Both the position numbers and the translations under genes were made by a program. From NCBI RefSeq assembly GCF_022815725.1, contig NZ_JALGRF010000002.1:1116001-1180000 (forward strand): 64,000 nt of DNA, given 5' to 3'. The notes under the pieces are model-generated. The model saw only the letters and a program-made list of their open reading frames with translations. It ran no database searches and had not been told where the DNA came from. Each line of letters opens with the position of its first letter. The stretch's first letter is position 1. This document shows positions 16,872-24,743 of the stretch, one piece after another. The stretch comes from Streptomyces sp. APSN-46.1 (lineage in GTDB: Bacteria; Actinomycetota; Actinomycetes; Streptomycetales; Streptomycetaceae).

Positions 16872-17132
16872 TCAGACGGCGAGGGCCTGCTTGACCTGCG
16901 CCAGGCTCGGGTTCGTCATGACGGACTCGCTGCCGCCGACGGACTTCACGAGCACGGTCGGAACCGTCTGGTTGCCGCCGTTCGCCTTCTCCACGAACGC
17001 CGCGGACGCCGGGTCGAGCTCGATGTTGATCTCGTTGTACGCGATGCCTTCCCGGTCCAGCTGCTTCTTCAGCCGGTTGCAGTAGCCGCACCAGGTCGTG
17101 CTGTACATCGTGACGGTGCCCGTGTCCTGCAT
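16872..17132 (-). CDS. mrx1: Mycoredoxin 1 (glutaredoxin-fold, mycothiol-dependent)
   Basis: 86 residues from ATG 17132 with GGAGAG upstream. The redox motif WCGYC sits in STTWCGYCNRLKK (Cys15 and Cys18), with TVPTV for the cis-Pro loop. Mycoredoxin reduces mycothiol-protein mixed disulfides, the actinobacterial counterpart of glutaredoxin. It is divergent from uvrD2 and preceded by a perfect SigR-type promoter, as fits a thiol-stress gene. Confidence 0.93.
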   Translation of the reverse strand: MQDTGTVTMYSTTWCGYCNRLKKQLDREGIAYNEINIELDPASAAFVEKANGGNQTVPTVLVKSVGGSESVMTNPSLAQVKQALAV

Positions 17133-17178
17133 GCTGCGCTCTCCTTCGTGGGGGCCTCGGTGGTGGTCCGAGTACTCG

Positions 17179-17204
17179 AACGTACGGGACCGCCCCGCCA
17201 TTCC
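17179..17204 (-). promoter_or_regulatory. Candidate SigR promoter of mrx1
   Basis: Read on the minus strand: GGAAT (17204-17200), 18 bases, then GTT (17181-17179). This matches the SigR consensus exactly. The start would fall near 17172, giving a ~40-base leader to the ATG at 17132. Confidence 0.72.
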
Positions 17205-17292
17205 CGGCCCCGCCTTCGAATAAGTACGACGGATACCTGCGGCCTGTGGACAAGTTTCTCGGCCGTCCCTCCAGACCTGGCAGCATGGCAGG

Positions 17293-19458
17293 GTGACAGC
17301 AGCAACGCACTCCTCAGCTTTCCCCGCCGCCGCCGACTCGGCCGACGCGGTGCTCCTGGGCCTGGACCCGGAGCAGCGCGAGGTCGCGACGACCCTGCGC
17401 GGGCCCGTGTGCGTGCTGGCCGGCGCCGGTACCGGCAAGACCCGAGCGATCACCCACCGCATCGCCTACGGCGTCCGGTCCGGCCAGCTGATGCCGGCCA
17501 GCGTGCTGGCCGTCACCTTCACCAACCGCGCCGCCGGCGAGATGCGCGGCCGGCTGCGCTCCCTCGGCGCGGGCGGGGTCCAGGCCCGGACCTTCCACTC
17601 CGCCGCCCTGCGCCAGCTCCAGTACTTCTGGCCCAAGGCCGTCGGGGGAGACGTGCCCCGGCTCGTCGAGCGCAAGATCCAGCTCGTCGCGGAGGCCGGT
17701 TCGCGCTGCCGCATCCGCCTCGACCGGGGTGAGCTGCGGGACGTCACCGGCGAGATCGAGTGGGCCAAGGTCACCCAGACCGTGCCCGCCGACTATCCGG
17801 TGGCCGCCCTCAAGGCCGGCCGCGAGGCACCCCGGGACATGGCCGAGATCGCCCAGATCTACGGGACGTACGAGCAGATCAAGCGCGACCGCGGCATGAT
17901 CGACTTCGAGGACGTGCTGCTCCTCACCGTCGGCATCCTCCAGGACCGGCACGACATCGCCGAGCAGATCCGCGCCCAGTACCAGCACTTCGTGGTGGAC
18001 GAGTACCAGGACGTCAGCCCGCTCCAGCAGCGCCTGCTGGAGCTGTGGCTCGGCGACCGCGACAGCCTCTGCGTCGTCGGCGACGCCAGCCAGACGATCT
18101 ACTCCTTCACCGGCGCCACCCCCGACCACCTGCTGTCGTTCCGCAGCCGCTACCCCCAGGCCACCGTGGTCAAGCTGGTCCGCGACTACCGCTCCACCCC
18201 GCAGGTGGTCCACCTCGCCAACGGGCTGCTGAACCAAGCCAAGGGCCGAGCCGCCGAGCACCGCCTGGAGCTGATCTCCCAGCGCGAGCCCGGCCCCGAC
18301 CCGGTCTACGCCGAGTACCCGGACGAGCCCGCCGAGGCCGAGGGGGTCGCCGCCCGGATCCGGGACCTGATCGCCGCCGGCGTCCCGGCCGGCGAGATCG
18401 CCGTCCTCTACCGCATCAACGCCCAGTCCGAGGTCTACGAGCAGGCCCTCGCCGACGCCGGAGTTCCCTACCAGCTGCGCGGAGCCGAGCGGTTCTTCGA
18501 GCGCGCCGAGATCCAGAAGGCGATCCTCACCCTGCGCGGAGCCGCCCGCTCCGGCGGGAACGACGCGCTGCTCGACGATGTCGTGGAGCTCGGCTCCCAG
18601 GTCCGGGCCGTGCTCAGCTCCACCGGCTGGACCGCCGAACCGCCGGCCGGTTCCGGCGCCGTGCGCGACCAGTGGGAGTCCGTGGCCGCGCTGGTCCGGC
18701 TGGCCGAGGACTTCGCCCGGGCCCGGCCCGGCGCCACCCTGGCGGACCTCACCGTCGAGCTGGAGGAGCGCAAGGCCGCCCAGCACGCGCCGACCGTCCA
18801 GGGCGTCACCCTCGCCTCGCTGCACGCGGCGAAGGGCCTGGAGTGGGACGCCGTGTTCCTGGTCGGCCTCACTGACGGCATGGTGCCGATCACCTACGCC
18901 AAGACCGACGAGCAGGTCGAGGAGGAGCGCCGACTGCTCTACGTCGGTGTCACCCGGGCGCGGCTGCACCTGACGCTCTCCTGGGGGCTCTCCCGCGCTC
19001 CGGGCGGCCGGGCCTCCCGACGCCCCAGCCGCTTCCTGAACGGCCTGCGGCCGGGCTCCGCGGCCCCGGGCGGCCGGGACGGCGCGGCGGCCGAGCGCGG
19101 GGCCCGCAAGCGCGCCCGCCGCGGCCCGGTGCTCTGCCGGGTCTGCGGCAAGACCCTGACCGAGGCCGGCGAGCTGAAGCTGATGCGCTGTGAGGACTGC
19201 CCGTCCGACATGGACGAGGGGCTCTACGAGCGGCTGCGGGAGTGGCGCGCGGTCCAGTCGAAGGAGCAAGGGCTGCCCGCGTACTGCGTCTTCACGGACA
19301 AGACCCTGATGGCGATCGCGGAGGCCGCGCCGTCCGAGGCGGGCGAGCTGTCTATGATCTCGGGGGTGGGCGGTCGCAAGCTTGAGCGGTATGGAGCCGA
19401 CGTCCTGACCATCTGCGCAGGTGAGGAGCCTGGGGGCGCGGAAGCTGACGACGCGTAG
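17293..19458 (+). CDS. uvrD2: UvrD2-type ATP-dependent DNA helicase with tetracysteine and HRDC domains
   Basis: 721 residues from GTG 17293. SF1A motifs: GAGTGKT, TFTNRAAGEM, VVDEYQDVSP, GDASQTIYSFTGA, SLHAAKGLEWDAVF and YVGVTRARLHL. After the core come a tetracysteine motif (CRVCGKTL...RCEDC, residues ~615-637) and an HRDC domain (~650-715), the layout of actinobacterial UvrD2. Mycobacterial UvrD2 is essential and needs the tetracysteine region for unwinding. It is divergent from mrx1 across a 160-base gap. Confidence 0.94.
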   Translation: MTAATHSSAFPAAADSADAVLLGLDPEQREVATTLRGPVCVLAGAGTGKTRAITHRIAYGVRSGQLMPASVLAVTFTNRAAGEMRGRLRSLGAGGVQARTFHSAALRQLQYFWPKAVGGDVPRLVERKIQLVAEAGSRCRIRLDRGELRDVTGEIEWAKVTQTVPADYPVAALKAGREAPRDMAEIAQIYGTYEQIKRDRGMIDFEDVLLLTVGILQDRHDIAEQIRAQYQHFVVDEYQDVSPLQQRLLELWLGDRDSLCVVGDASQTIYSFTGATPDHLLSFRSRYPQATVVKLVRDYRSTPQVVHLANGLLNQAKGRAAEHRLELISQREPGPDPVYAEYPDEPAEAEGVAARIRDLIAAGVPAGEIAVLYRINAQSEVYEQALADAGVPYQLRGAERFFERAEIQKAILTLRGAARSGGNDALLDDVVELGSQVRAVLSSTGWTAEPPAGSGAVRDQWESVAALVRLAEDFARARPGATLADLTVELEERKAAQHAPTVQGVTLASLHAAKGLEWDAVFLVGLTDGMVPITYAKTDEQVEEERRLLYVGVTRARLHLTLSWGLSRAPGGRASRRPSRFLNGLRPGSAAPGGRDGAAAERGARKRARRGPVLCRVCGKTLTEAGELKLMRCEDCPSDMDEGLYERLREWRAVQSKEQGLPAYCVFTDKTLMAIAEAAPSEAGELSMISGVGGRKLERYGADVLTICAGEEPGGAEADDA

Positions 19459-19470
19459 AAACTCGTCGGA

Positions 19471-19508
19471 AAAATAGTTTGCGCATGCCCAGCGAATCCC
19501 CATAGGTT
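19471..19508 (+). promoter_or_regulatory. Candidate wblC promoter with AT-rich WblC-binding element
   Basis: TTGCGC (19479-19484), an 18-base spacer and TAGGTT (19503-19508), with the AT-rich tract AAAAATAGT abutting the -35 side. WhiB7/WblC autoregulated promoters are known to carry an AT-rich patch just upstream of -35, read by the AT-hook. A start near 19515 would give a leader of ~635 nt. Confidence 0.55.
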
Positions 19509-19629
19509 CTTAGCAACGGAAACGGTGGGCTTCTCCGAAGCCCCTGCTCCGTGCTGTACTTATCCGAATACGTATGGGACAGGCCCCCCCGGGGCCGAGT
19601 CCCCGAGACGCCGAGAGGAGGCGAGACCA

Positions 19630-19983
19630 GTGACCAGCTACATGACCTTCACCAAAATGACCGATCGCTCGGTTGCCGCCTCCTGCCCGCTTGGCTCCTC
19701 CGCTCTCCTGCCCTCGCTCCTCGGTACCGGTCTGTCCGCGATTTCCGCCGACAGCCCTGCCTTCCTGGCCGCGCCCTCCGCGCTGCTGGCGAGCGAGCGC
19801 AATGAGCGACCGACCCAGGCACCGGTGGCAGTAGCGGAAGCCCAGGCGCATGGCGCCTACGGCTTCGCGGCCGCAGCCGGTGCCGCCAGTGCCGGATCTA
19901 AGACGAAGCAGACGACGAAGCAGCAGCACCACCACCTGATGTGGGCCTTCCGTGGGCTCGAACCCTGGAGTGATCCAGTCTGA
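19630..19983 (+). CDS. Leader ORF (uORF) upstream of wblC
   Basis: 117 residues from GTG 19630, preceded by a strong GAGAGGAGG. It resembles no enzyme: an Ala/Ser-rich body and a C-terminal tail with QTTKQQHHHLMW and FRGLEPWSDPV. It ends 25 bases before a strong intrinsic terminator and 167 bases before wblC. In both Mycobacterium and Streptomyces, whiB7/wblC is controlled by a translated uORF: slow ribosomes on the uORF favour antitermination. The product may matter less than its translation. A 7-base stretch inside it (19866-19872, CGCGGCC) can pair with the terminator's 5' arm. Confidence 0.7.
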   Translation: MTSYMTFTKMTDRSVAASCPLGSSALLPSLLGTGLSAISADSPAFLAAPSALLASERNERPTQAPVAVAEAQAHGAYGFAAAAGAASAGSKTKQTTKQQHHHLMWAFRGLEPWSDPV

Positions 19984-20007
19984 TCTCAAGATCAGGCCGG
20001 CGCCTTC

Positions 20008-20042
20008 AGGGCCGCGGAACCCCACCCGGGATCCGCGGCCCT
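20008..20042 (+). terminator. Rho-independent attenuator in the wblC leader
   Basis: An 11-bp perfect stem (20008-20018 with 20032-20042), 13-base loop, then TTCTGTTTG. It lies inside the wblC leader, after the uORF stop and ~109 bases before the wblC start. A second small perfect hairpin (GTCCCCG-AA-CGGGGAC, 20050-20065) follows immediately. The position indicates conditional termination of wblC transcription, relieved when translation of the uORF is disturbed by antibiotics. Confidence 0.8.
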
Positions 20043-20150
20043 TCTGTTTGTCCCCGAACGGGGACGGACGCACGAAGGGGCCTCGGGACAGCCGACCCCG
20101 GCCGACCCCGGCCGGAACGACTAGACGACAAAGACGAGGAAGAAAACACC

Positions 20151-20519
20151 GTGCAACTCGAAGCGCACGCCCCGTCCGTACCGCAGACCCAGACTCTCTC
20201 CCCGCCCGCAGTCCCGGAGGACTCCACCTTGACTCCGCTCACCGCGCTGACCGCGCTCGACGACGCCATCGAGAACCTCGGCGTCCCCGTTCCCTGCCGC
20301 ACCTTCGACCCCGAGGTCTTCTTCGCCGAGTCCCCGGCCGACGTCGAGTACGCCAAGTCGCTCTGCCGCACCTGCCCGCTGGTCGAGGCCTGCCTCGCAG
20401 GGGCGATCGAGCGCCGCGAGCCCTGGGGCGTCTGGGGTGGCGAGCTCTTCGTCCAGGGTGTCGTCGTCGCCCGCAAGCGTCCGCGTGGCCGTCCGCGCAA
20501 GAACCCGGTCGCGGCATGA
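20151..20519 (+). CDS. wblC: WblC (WhiB7) antibiotic-response transcription factor
   Basis: 122 residues from GTG 20151. Four Cys bind a 4Fe-4S cluster: PCRTF, then CRTCPLVEAC. GVWGGE is the sigma-factor-contact turn of WhiB proteins, and RGRPRKN near the C-terminus is an AT-hook found only in the WhiB7/WblC subfamily. It binds the housekeeping sigma factor region 4 and AT-rich promoters and switches on ribosome-protection, efflux and modifying enzymes. Expression is autoregulated and attenuated through the leader described above. The next ORF starts inside its stop codon. Confidence 0.97.
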   Translation: MQLEAHAPSVPQTQTLSPPAVPEDSTLTPLTALTALDDAIENLGVPVPCRTFDPEVFFAESPADVEYAKSLCRTCPLVEACLAGAIERREPWGVWGGELFVQGVVVARKRPRGRPRKNPVAA

Positions 20520-20848
20520 ACGCCATCGGAACCATCGACCGCCCCCTCACGCACGACCCGTTGAAGCAGGCCCTCATGACCCCCCACGCCACCACGAGCG
20601 AGCAGCCGCACGGCTCCGCCACCGCAGACTTCATCACAGCCGGCGCGATCACCTCGCGTCAGAACAGGACCCGCGAAATGCAACTCATCCCAGAAGCCAT
20701 GGCTCGTGCCCATATGGACGACCGCATGCGTGAGGCCGACGCGGAGCGTCACGCCCTGCGCCTGGTCGCCGCCCGCCGCATGCAGCGGCGAGCCGAGCGC
20801 GTCTCCCTGCGCGCCCGGCGTGCGCTGGCCATGGCCGTCATGTACTGA
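20516..20848 (+). CDS. Small basic hypothetical protein coupled to wblC
   Basis: 110 residues; its ATG overlaps the wblC stop (ATGA), implying translational coupling. An internal ATG at 20678 (MQLIPEAMARAHMDD) could give a 56-residue form. The C-terminal half is a strongly basic, Arg/Ala-rich predicted helix (RLVAARRMQRRAERVSLRAR). No domain is recognised. Position suggests a cofactor or modulator in the WblC response; nucleic-acid or ribosome binding is only a guess from charge. A strong terminator follows. Confidence 0.6.
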   Translation: MNAIGTIDRPLTHDPLKQALMTPHATTSEQPHGSATADFITAGAITSRQNRTREMQLIPEAMARAHMDDRMREADAERHALRLVAARRMQRRAERVSLRARRALAMAVMY

Positions 20849-20866
20849 GAGCCCGTAGTGGCTCAC

Positions 20867-20902
20867 CCGGGGGGACCGGTCCGAACGGACCGGTCCCCCC
20901 GG
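20867..20902 (+). terminator. Terminator of the wblC operon
   Basis: A 16-bp perfect stem (CCGGGGGGACCGGTCC with its complement) and a 4-base loop, 19 bases after the stop of the wblC-coupled ORF. Confidence 0.8.
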
Positions 20903-20936
20903 TGCGTTGCGGAGGGCGTGCCGGCCCTCGCGGGGA

Positions 20937-20949
20937 TATCGTCTGTAGG
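20937..20949 (+). promoter_or_regulatory. -10 element of a probable leaderless transcript
   Basis: TATCGT at 20937-20942 ends 6 bases before the GTG at 20949, and no ribosome binding site is present. Confidence 0.4.
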
Positions 20950-21155
20950 TGGACCAGCCGACTCCCCGCCCCACCCCGTCGGAAAATCAGGCCCAGCCCG
21001 TCGTCTGCGCGCGCTGCGGCACACAGTCCCCCGACGGCGCCCCGCCCACCTGGACCTGCTCGGTGGAGAACGGGGCCAGACAGTACTTCTGCGTCGACTG
21101 CGCGCGCGCCAACCTCCGGGCGATCGAGGGCCGGCTCGACTCCGCCTGGTGGTGA
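20949..21155 (+). CDS. Small zinc-ribbon-like hypothetical protein
   Basis: 68 residues from GTG 20949. Two CxxC knuckles, VCARCGTQ and YFCVDCAR, plus a WTCS Cys suggest a small zinc ribbon; the tail ends in LDSAWW. It runs toward the ABC1-kinase gene, which ends 17 bases away on the other strand. Function is not recognised. Coding support is GC-rich third positions and the zinc-ribbon pattern. Confidence 0.75.
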   Translation: MDQPTPRPTPSENQAQPVVCARCGTQSPDGAPPTWTCSVENGARQYFCVDCARANLRAIEGRLDSAWW

Positions 21156-21171
21156 CCGGCCCGCCGCCCGC

Positions 21172-22500
21172 TCACTCCTCCGGCAGGAACCCCGGCAGCC
21201 ACGTCTCCAGCTCGTCCCGCAGCCGCACGGTCGCGCCGAGCTGGCACAGCACGCCGATGGTGCTCAGCGTCACCCGGTGGATCAGCAGGTACGAGGGCGG
21301 AAGGTTGATCTGCCGGCCCAACTGGTGTGCGGGGGAGCGGGGATCGCCGATCCGCGCCGCCTGGCCGCGCAGCCACGGCCTGGTGAAGGTGAAATCCGCC
21401 GCCTCGGCGGGTTCGATGATCGGCCTCAGGTAGTCCAGCACCGCATCGGGGTCCAGTTCGATGCTCTCCTTCACGAACCCCTCCGCGCACAGGTGCCCGT
21501 AGACCCCCTCGGCGTCCCCGTCCAGCGTCAACCGCAGCGATCTGCCGATGGGCTTGGGCCAGCCGCCCGGCAGCCGGTCGACCGTGCCGAAGTCCAGCAC
21601 GCCCAGCCGCATCCGGCCGTCGGCGCCGGCTATCAGCCGGAAGTTGCCCGGGTGGGGATCGGCGTGCAGCAGCCCGGTGCGCGCGGGTCCGGAGAAGAGG
21701 AAGCGGGCCAGCAGCTGCCCGGCGCGGTCGCGCTCCTCCTGCGTGCCGTCGGCTATCACCTCCGACAGCGGAGTCCCCTCCATCCACTCGCTCACCAGCA
21801 CCTGCTCGCCCTGGTACACGACATCGGGCACGACCACGTCTTCGTCGCCCACGAAGGCGTCCGCGTGGCTCCGCTGCGCCTCGGCCTCCAGCTCGTAGTC
21901 CAGCTCCTCCGAGACCCGGTCGCGCAGCTCCGTGATCAGGGGCTTGATGTCCATGCCTGGGACCAGCGGCCCCAGCAGCCCCGCGAACCGGCCCAGCTGC
22001 TTGAGGTCGGACAGCAGCGCCTCCCCGGCGCCCGGGTACTGGATCTTGACTGCCACCTGCCGGCCGTCGTGCCACACCGCCCGGTGCACCTGCCCGATCG
22101 AGGCGGCCGCGGCCGGCTTGTCCTCGAACTCCTCGAACAGGTCCCGCCAGTCCTCGCCGAGCCGCTCGGCCAGTATCTGGCGCACCGTCGCCGCCGGAAG
22201 CGGCGGAGCCGCTTCCTGAAGCTTCGTCAACGCCGCCCGGTAGGGCCCGGCGACCTCCTCGGGCAGCGCCGATTCGAAGACCGACAGGGCCTGCCCGAAC
22301 TTCATGGCACCGCCCTTGAGTTCCCCGAGGGTGCGGAACAACTGCTCGGCCGTGCGCTGCTGGAGCTCGCGCGCCACGATCTCCGCCGACTTGCCCCCGA
22401 TGCGCTTGCCGAGGCCCCAGGTGGCCCGCCCTGCGATACCGAGCGGAAGCGCGGCCAGCTTGACCGTGCGGGTGACCGCTTTCCGGGGAAGATCAGACAC
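21172..22500 (-). CDS. ABC1/AarF (UbiB) family atypical kinase
   Basis: 442 residues from GTG 22500 with GGAGGGG upstream. UbiB-family signatures: KFGQ motif (AMKFGQALS), Ala-rich loop AAASIGQVHRA, VAVKIQYPG Lys, HADPHPGNF catalytic loop and LDFGTVDRLP. Relatives control isoprenoid quinone biosynthesis and membrane lipid handling; the mycobacterial homologue sits in the same whiB7 neighbourhood. It shares strand with the upstream ThiF-like gene across an 82-base gap. Confidence 0.92.
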   Translation of the reverse strand: MSDLPRKAVTRTVKLAALPLGIAGRATWGLGKRIGGKSAEIVARELQQRTAEQLFRTLGELKGGAMKFGQALSVFESALPEEVAGPYRAALTKLQEAAPPLPAATVRQILAERLGEDWRDLFEEFEDKPAAAASIGQVHRAVWHDGRQVAVKIQYPGAGEALLSDLKQLGRFAGLLGPLVPGMDIKPLITELRDRVSEELDYELEAEAQRSHADAFVGDEDVVVPDVVYQGEQVLVSEWMEGTPLSEVIADGTQEERDRAGQLLARFLFSGPARTGLLHADPHPGNFRLIAGADGRMRLGVLDFGTVDRLPGGWPKPIGRSLRLTLDGDAEGVYGHLCAEGFVKESIELDPDAVLDYLRPIIEPAEAADFTFTRPWLRGQAARIGDPRSPAHQLGRQINLPPSYLLIHRVTLSTIGVLCQLGATVRLRDELETWLPGFLPEE

Positions 22501-22582
22501 AACGCCCCTCCAGTTCCCAGACAGCTTTGCCGCGAGCGGCAGTTCACGGGTGACCCCAGGCCTTCAGTCACAACGCATCCTG

Positions 22583-23815
22583 TCATGGCGCCCTCCCGGC
22601 GCCCGAGGCCGATCCCGTCTGCGCCGGCTCCGGCGGCGGCGTTGGCGCCGGCTCCGACGGCGGCTCCGAGGTCGGCTCCGGCGACGGGGCCGCGGCGCAG
22701 GGGCAGGCCGGGTGGGGGTGGACCGGCGAGGGGTGCCAGTGGAGTCCCGGGAGGGCGGCCTCCCAGCGGGTGGCGGTCGAGGCGGGGAGTTCCCCGTCGA
22801 GGAAGGACAGGGCGTGGGCCGCGGCCAGGCCGGCCACCGCGGTGGACAGCCCGAGATCGCAGGCCGCGGCGGTGCGGCGGCGGTGGGCCGAGCGCCACTG
22901 GACCAGCATCCGCGGCCACGCGGGGTCCCGGTCGACCCGGTCGCGCTCCATGCACCCCGCGCAGGCCGTGGCGCCCGGGAGGACCAGGGGGCCCACCAGC
23001 CCGGTTCCCTCCAGCACCCCCGCGTACAGGTGCGGGGTCCCCGTGGCGATCCAGTCGGCCGCGATGCCCGGGTCCGGGGCCCAGGCCTGGAGCCCGTCCC
23101 GGGGTGCGACCACCACCAGGGCCAGCCCCGGCTCCGGGCCCCCGCGATCTTCCCCGGCCGCCTCTCCCGGGCTCCTTGCGGGGGGATCCCCGCGAAGGTG
23201 CCCCCGGGTCCGCGGCGCCCGCCCCGGGGCGGACTCCCGCACCAGCGTCCGCGCCGCCTCGGCCCGCAGGCGGCCGACGCTGCCGGCTCCCGGCCCGCCC
23301 GGCGCCACATCCGCCGTCTCCACCCGGCCGCCGTCCAGCACTTCGACCCGGCCGATCCCGGCCCCCGCCAGGACGGCGGCGATCACCCCGCCCACGCGGC
23401 CGCTTCCGCGCACCTGCACCCGTATGGCCCGGCGGGCCGCGATCCCCCGTAAGTCCCCGCCGGGCTCCCGGTGTACCAGGGACAGTGAGGCCAGGTCGGG
23501 CCCCAGCCGCTCCAGCGTCTCCGGCCGGCGCCGCAGGGCCTGGGCATGCGGGCCGCCCGCCGTGGCGTCGTCGAGCAGCCCGGCTCCCGCCAGCCGCCGG
23601 ACCAGTTCGTCCACCTGACCCTCCGGCAGGCCCATCCCCGCGGCCTCGGCCCGCAGCAGCTCCATGCCCCGCGTGCCGTCGATCCGGTCGATCAGCGAGC
23701 CCGTCGCCGTGTCCACCGGACCGAGTACCACCGCGTGGGCGGGAGTCACCCCGAATTGCACCGTCTGCAGATCCCGCCAGGCCCGGGCGAGCGCCGGCTT
23801 CACTTTCGGATACAT
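22583..23815 (-). CDS. ThiF-family (E1-like) protein with winged-helix-like N-terminus
   Basis: 410 residues. Residues ~1-110 contain a small helical winged-helix-like region (EGQVDELVRRLAGAGLLDD) as seen in leader-peptide-binding parts of azoline (TOMM) cyclodehydratase partners. A Rossmann E1-like domain follows (VRGSGRVGGVIAAVLAGAGI, then EVLDGGRVE). The Arg of the E1 motif (SNLxRQ) is missing, so ATP adenylation may be lost. CAGCMERDR and CPC near the end may bind zinc. The tail is a Pro/Glu/Ser run. Homologues sit beside ABC1 and whiB7 across actinobacteria. No precursor peptide or YcaO gene is seen nearby. Confidence 0.8.
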   Translation of the reverse strand: MYPKVKPALARAWRDLQTVQFGVTPAHAVVLGPVDTATGSLIDRIDGTRGMELLRAEAAGMGLPEGQVDELVRRLAGAGLLDDATAGGPHAQALRRRPETLERLGPDLASLSLVHREPGGDLRGIAARRAIRVQVRGSGRVGGVIAAVLAGAGIGRVEVLDGGRVETADVAPGGPGAGSVGRLRAEAARTLVRESAPGRAPRTRGHLRGDPPARSPGEAAGEDRGGPEPGLALVVVAPRDGLQAWAPDPGIAADWIATGTPHLYAGVLEGTGLVGPLVLPGATACAGCMERDRVDRDPAWPRMLVQWRSAHRRRTAAACDLGLSTAVAGLAAAHALSFLDGELPASTATRWEAALPGLHWHPSPVHPHPACPCAAAPSPEPTSEPPSEPAPTPPPEPAQTGSASGAGRAP

Positions 23816-24087
23816 CGCTCTTCCCCCTCGTACTTGTACGCGTGCGTAAGAGCGCCGCTGACGGCCGCTCCCCTTGCTGTCCTTCTTGGCTCTCCTCTTG
23901 TCTCTCCTCGCAGAGTGCCCGCCGGCCGGATTCCGTGCGGGAAATTGTCCACAGGCAAGGGGTATTAGGCATATGAGATGGAGAAAAGGTGTGTCTCTCG
24001 CGCGCCTCTCGCACGCCCGGTGAATCGATCATGCTCGAAGCCCGGACGGGCGGGACTTCCACGGCGGCGACCGGGTACCTTCGTGGC

Positions 24088-24627
24088 GTGTCCGCCGATC
24101 CATCGCAGCGCGCCGTCGAAGTCCGCCGGAGCGCGCGCCGCCGCAGGACCGTATCCGCCTACCGTGAGGGTGACCGGACGGTCGTCCTGATCCCTGCCCG
24201 GATGTCCGAGGCGGAGGAGCGGCGCTGGGTGGGGGTCATGCTCGACAAACTGGCGGCCCAGGAAAGCAAGCGCACCCTCGGCGACGCGGAACTCACCGAG
24301 CGGGCCGAGCGTTTGTCGGAGCAGTACTTCAGCGGCCGCGCCCGCCCCCGCTCGGTGCGCTGGGTCACCAACCAGAACACCCGCTGGGGCTCCTGCACCC
24401 CCGCGGAGGGCAGTATCCGGCTCTCGCACCGCCTCCAGGGCATGCCGGAGTACGTCGTCGACTACGTGCTGCTGCACGAGTTGGCCCACCTCCTGGTGCC
24501 CGGCCACGGACCCCGCTTCTGGGAGCTGCTGGAGACCTACCCGCGCACCGAGCGGGCCCGCGGCTACCTGGAGGGAGTGGTCGCCGCCGAGCGCCTTCCG
24601 AAGGTGCCCGCCGCCCGGGACGAATGA
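24088..24627 (+). CDS. YgjP-type M48-like metallopeptidase/hydrolase
   Basis: 179 residues from GTG 24088; ATG 24031 is an alternative. The fold signature is the YgjP/WLM zinc site: NTRWGSC, then HELAHLLVPGHGPRFW (HExxH plus a third His). Annotated relatives are called M48 metallopeptidase or UTP pyrophosphatase; which activity applies is open. It is divergent from the ThiF-like gene across a 272-base gap holding only weak AT-richer promoter-like sequence near 23950-23980. Confidence 0.85.
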   Translation: MSADPSQRAVEVRRSARRRRTVSAYREGDRTVVLIPARMSEAEERRWVGVMLDKLAAQESKRTLGDAELTERAERLSEQYFSGRARPRSVRWVTNQNTRWGSCTPAEGSIRLSHRLQGMPEYVVDYVLLHELAHLLVPGHGPRFWELLETYPRTERARGYLEGVVAAERLPKVPAARDE

Positions 24628-24743
24628 CCCGTGTAACGCAACGTGATGTGTACCGGGTCGGTACCGACTTGGCCGGATGTCGGCAGTAGCCGTTAGCCTG
24701 GGCGGCACGCATTCACTGTCGGGATGGGGGACGGTCGTTACGT

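Noticed and set aside
17174..17190. Possible LexA box (TCGAAC half-site) between mrx1 and uvrD2
   Set aside because: Only one half-site fits; the other half does not match GTTCGA.
24028..24087. ATG 24031 as the start of the YgjP-like gene
   Set aside because: The added residues are not domain-like; GTG 24088 gives the usual family length, though the earlier start cannot be excluded.
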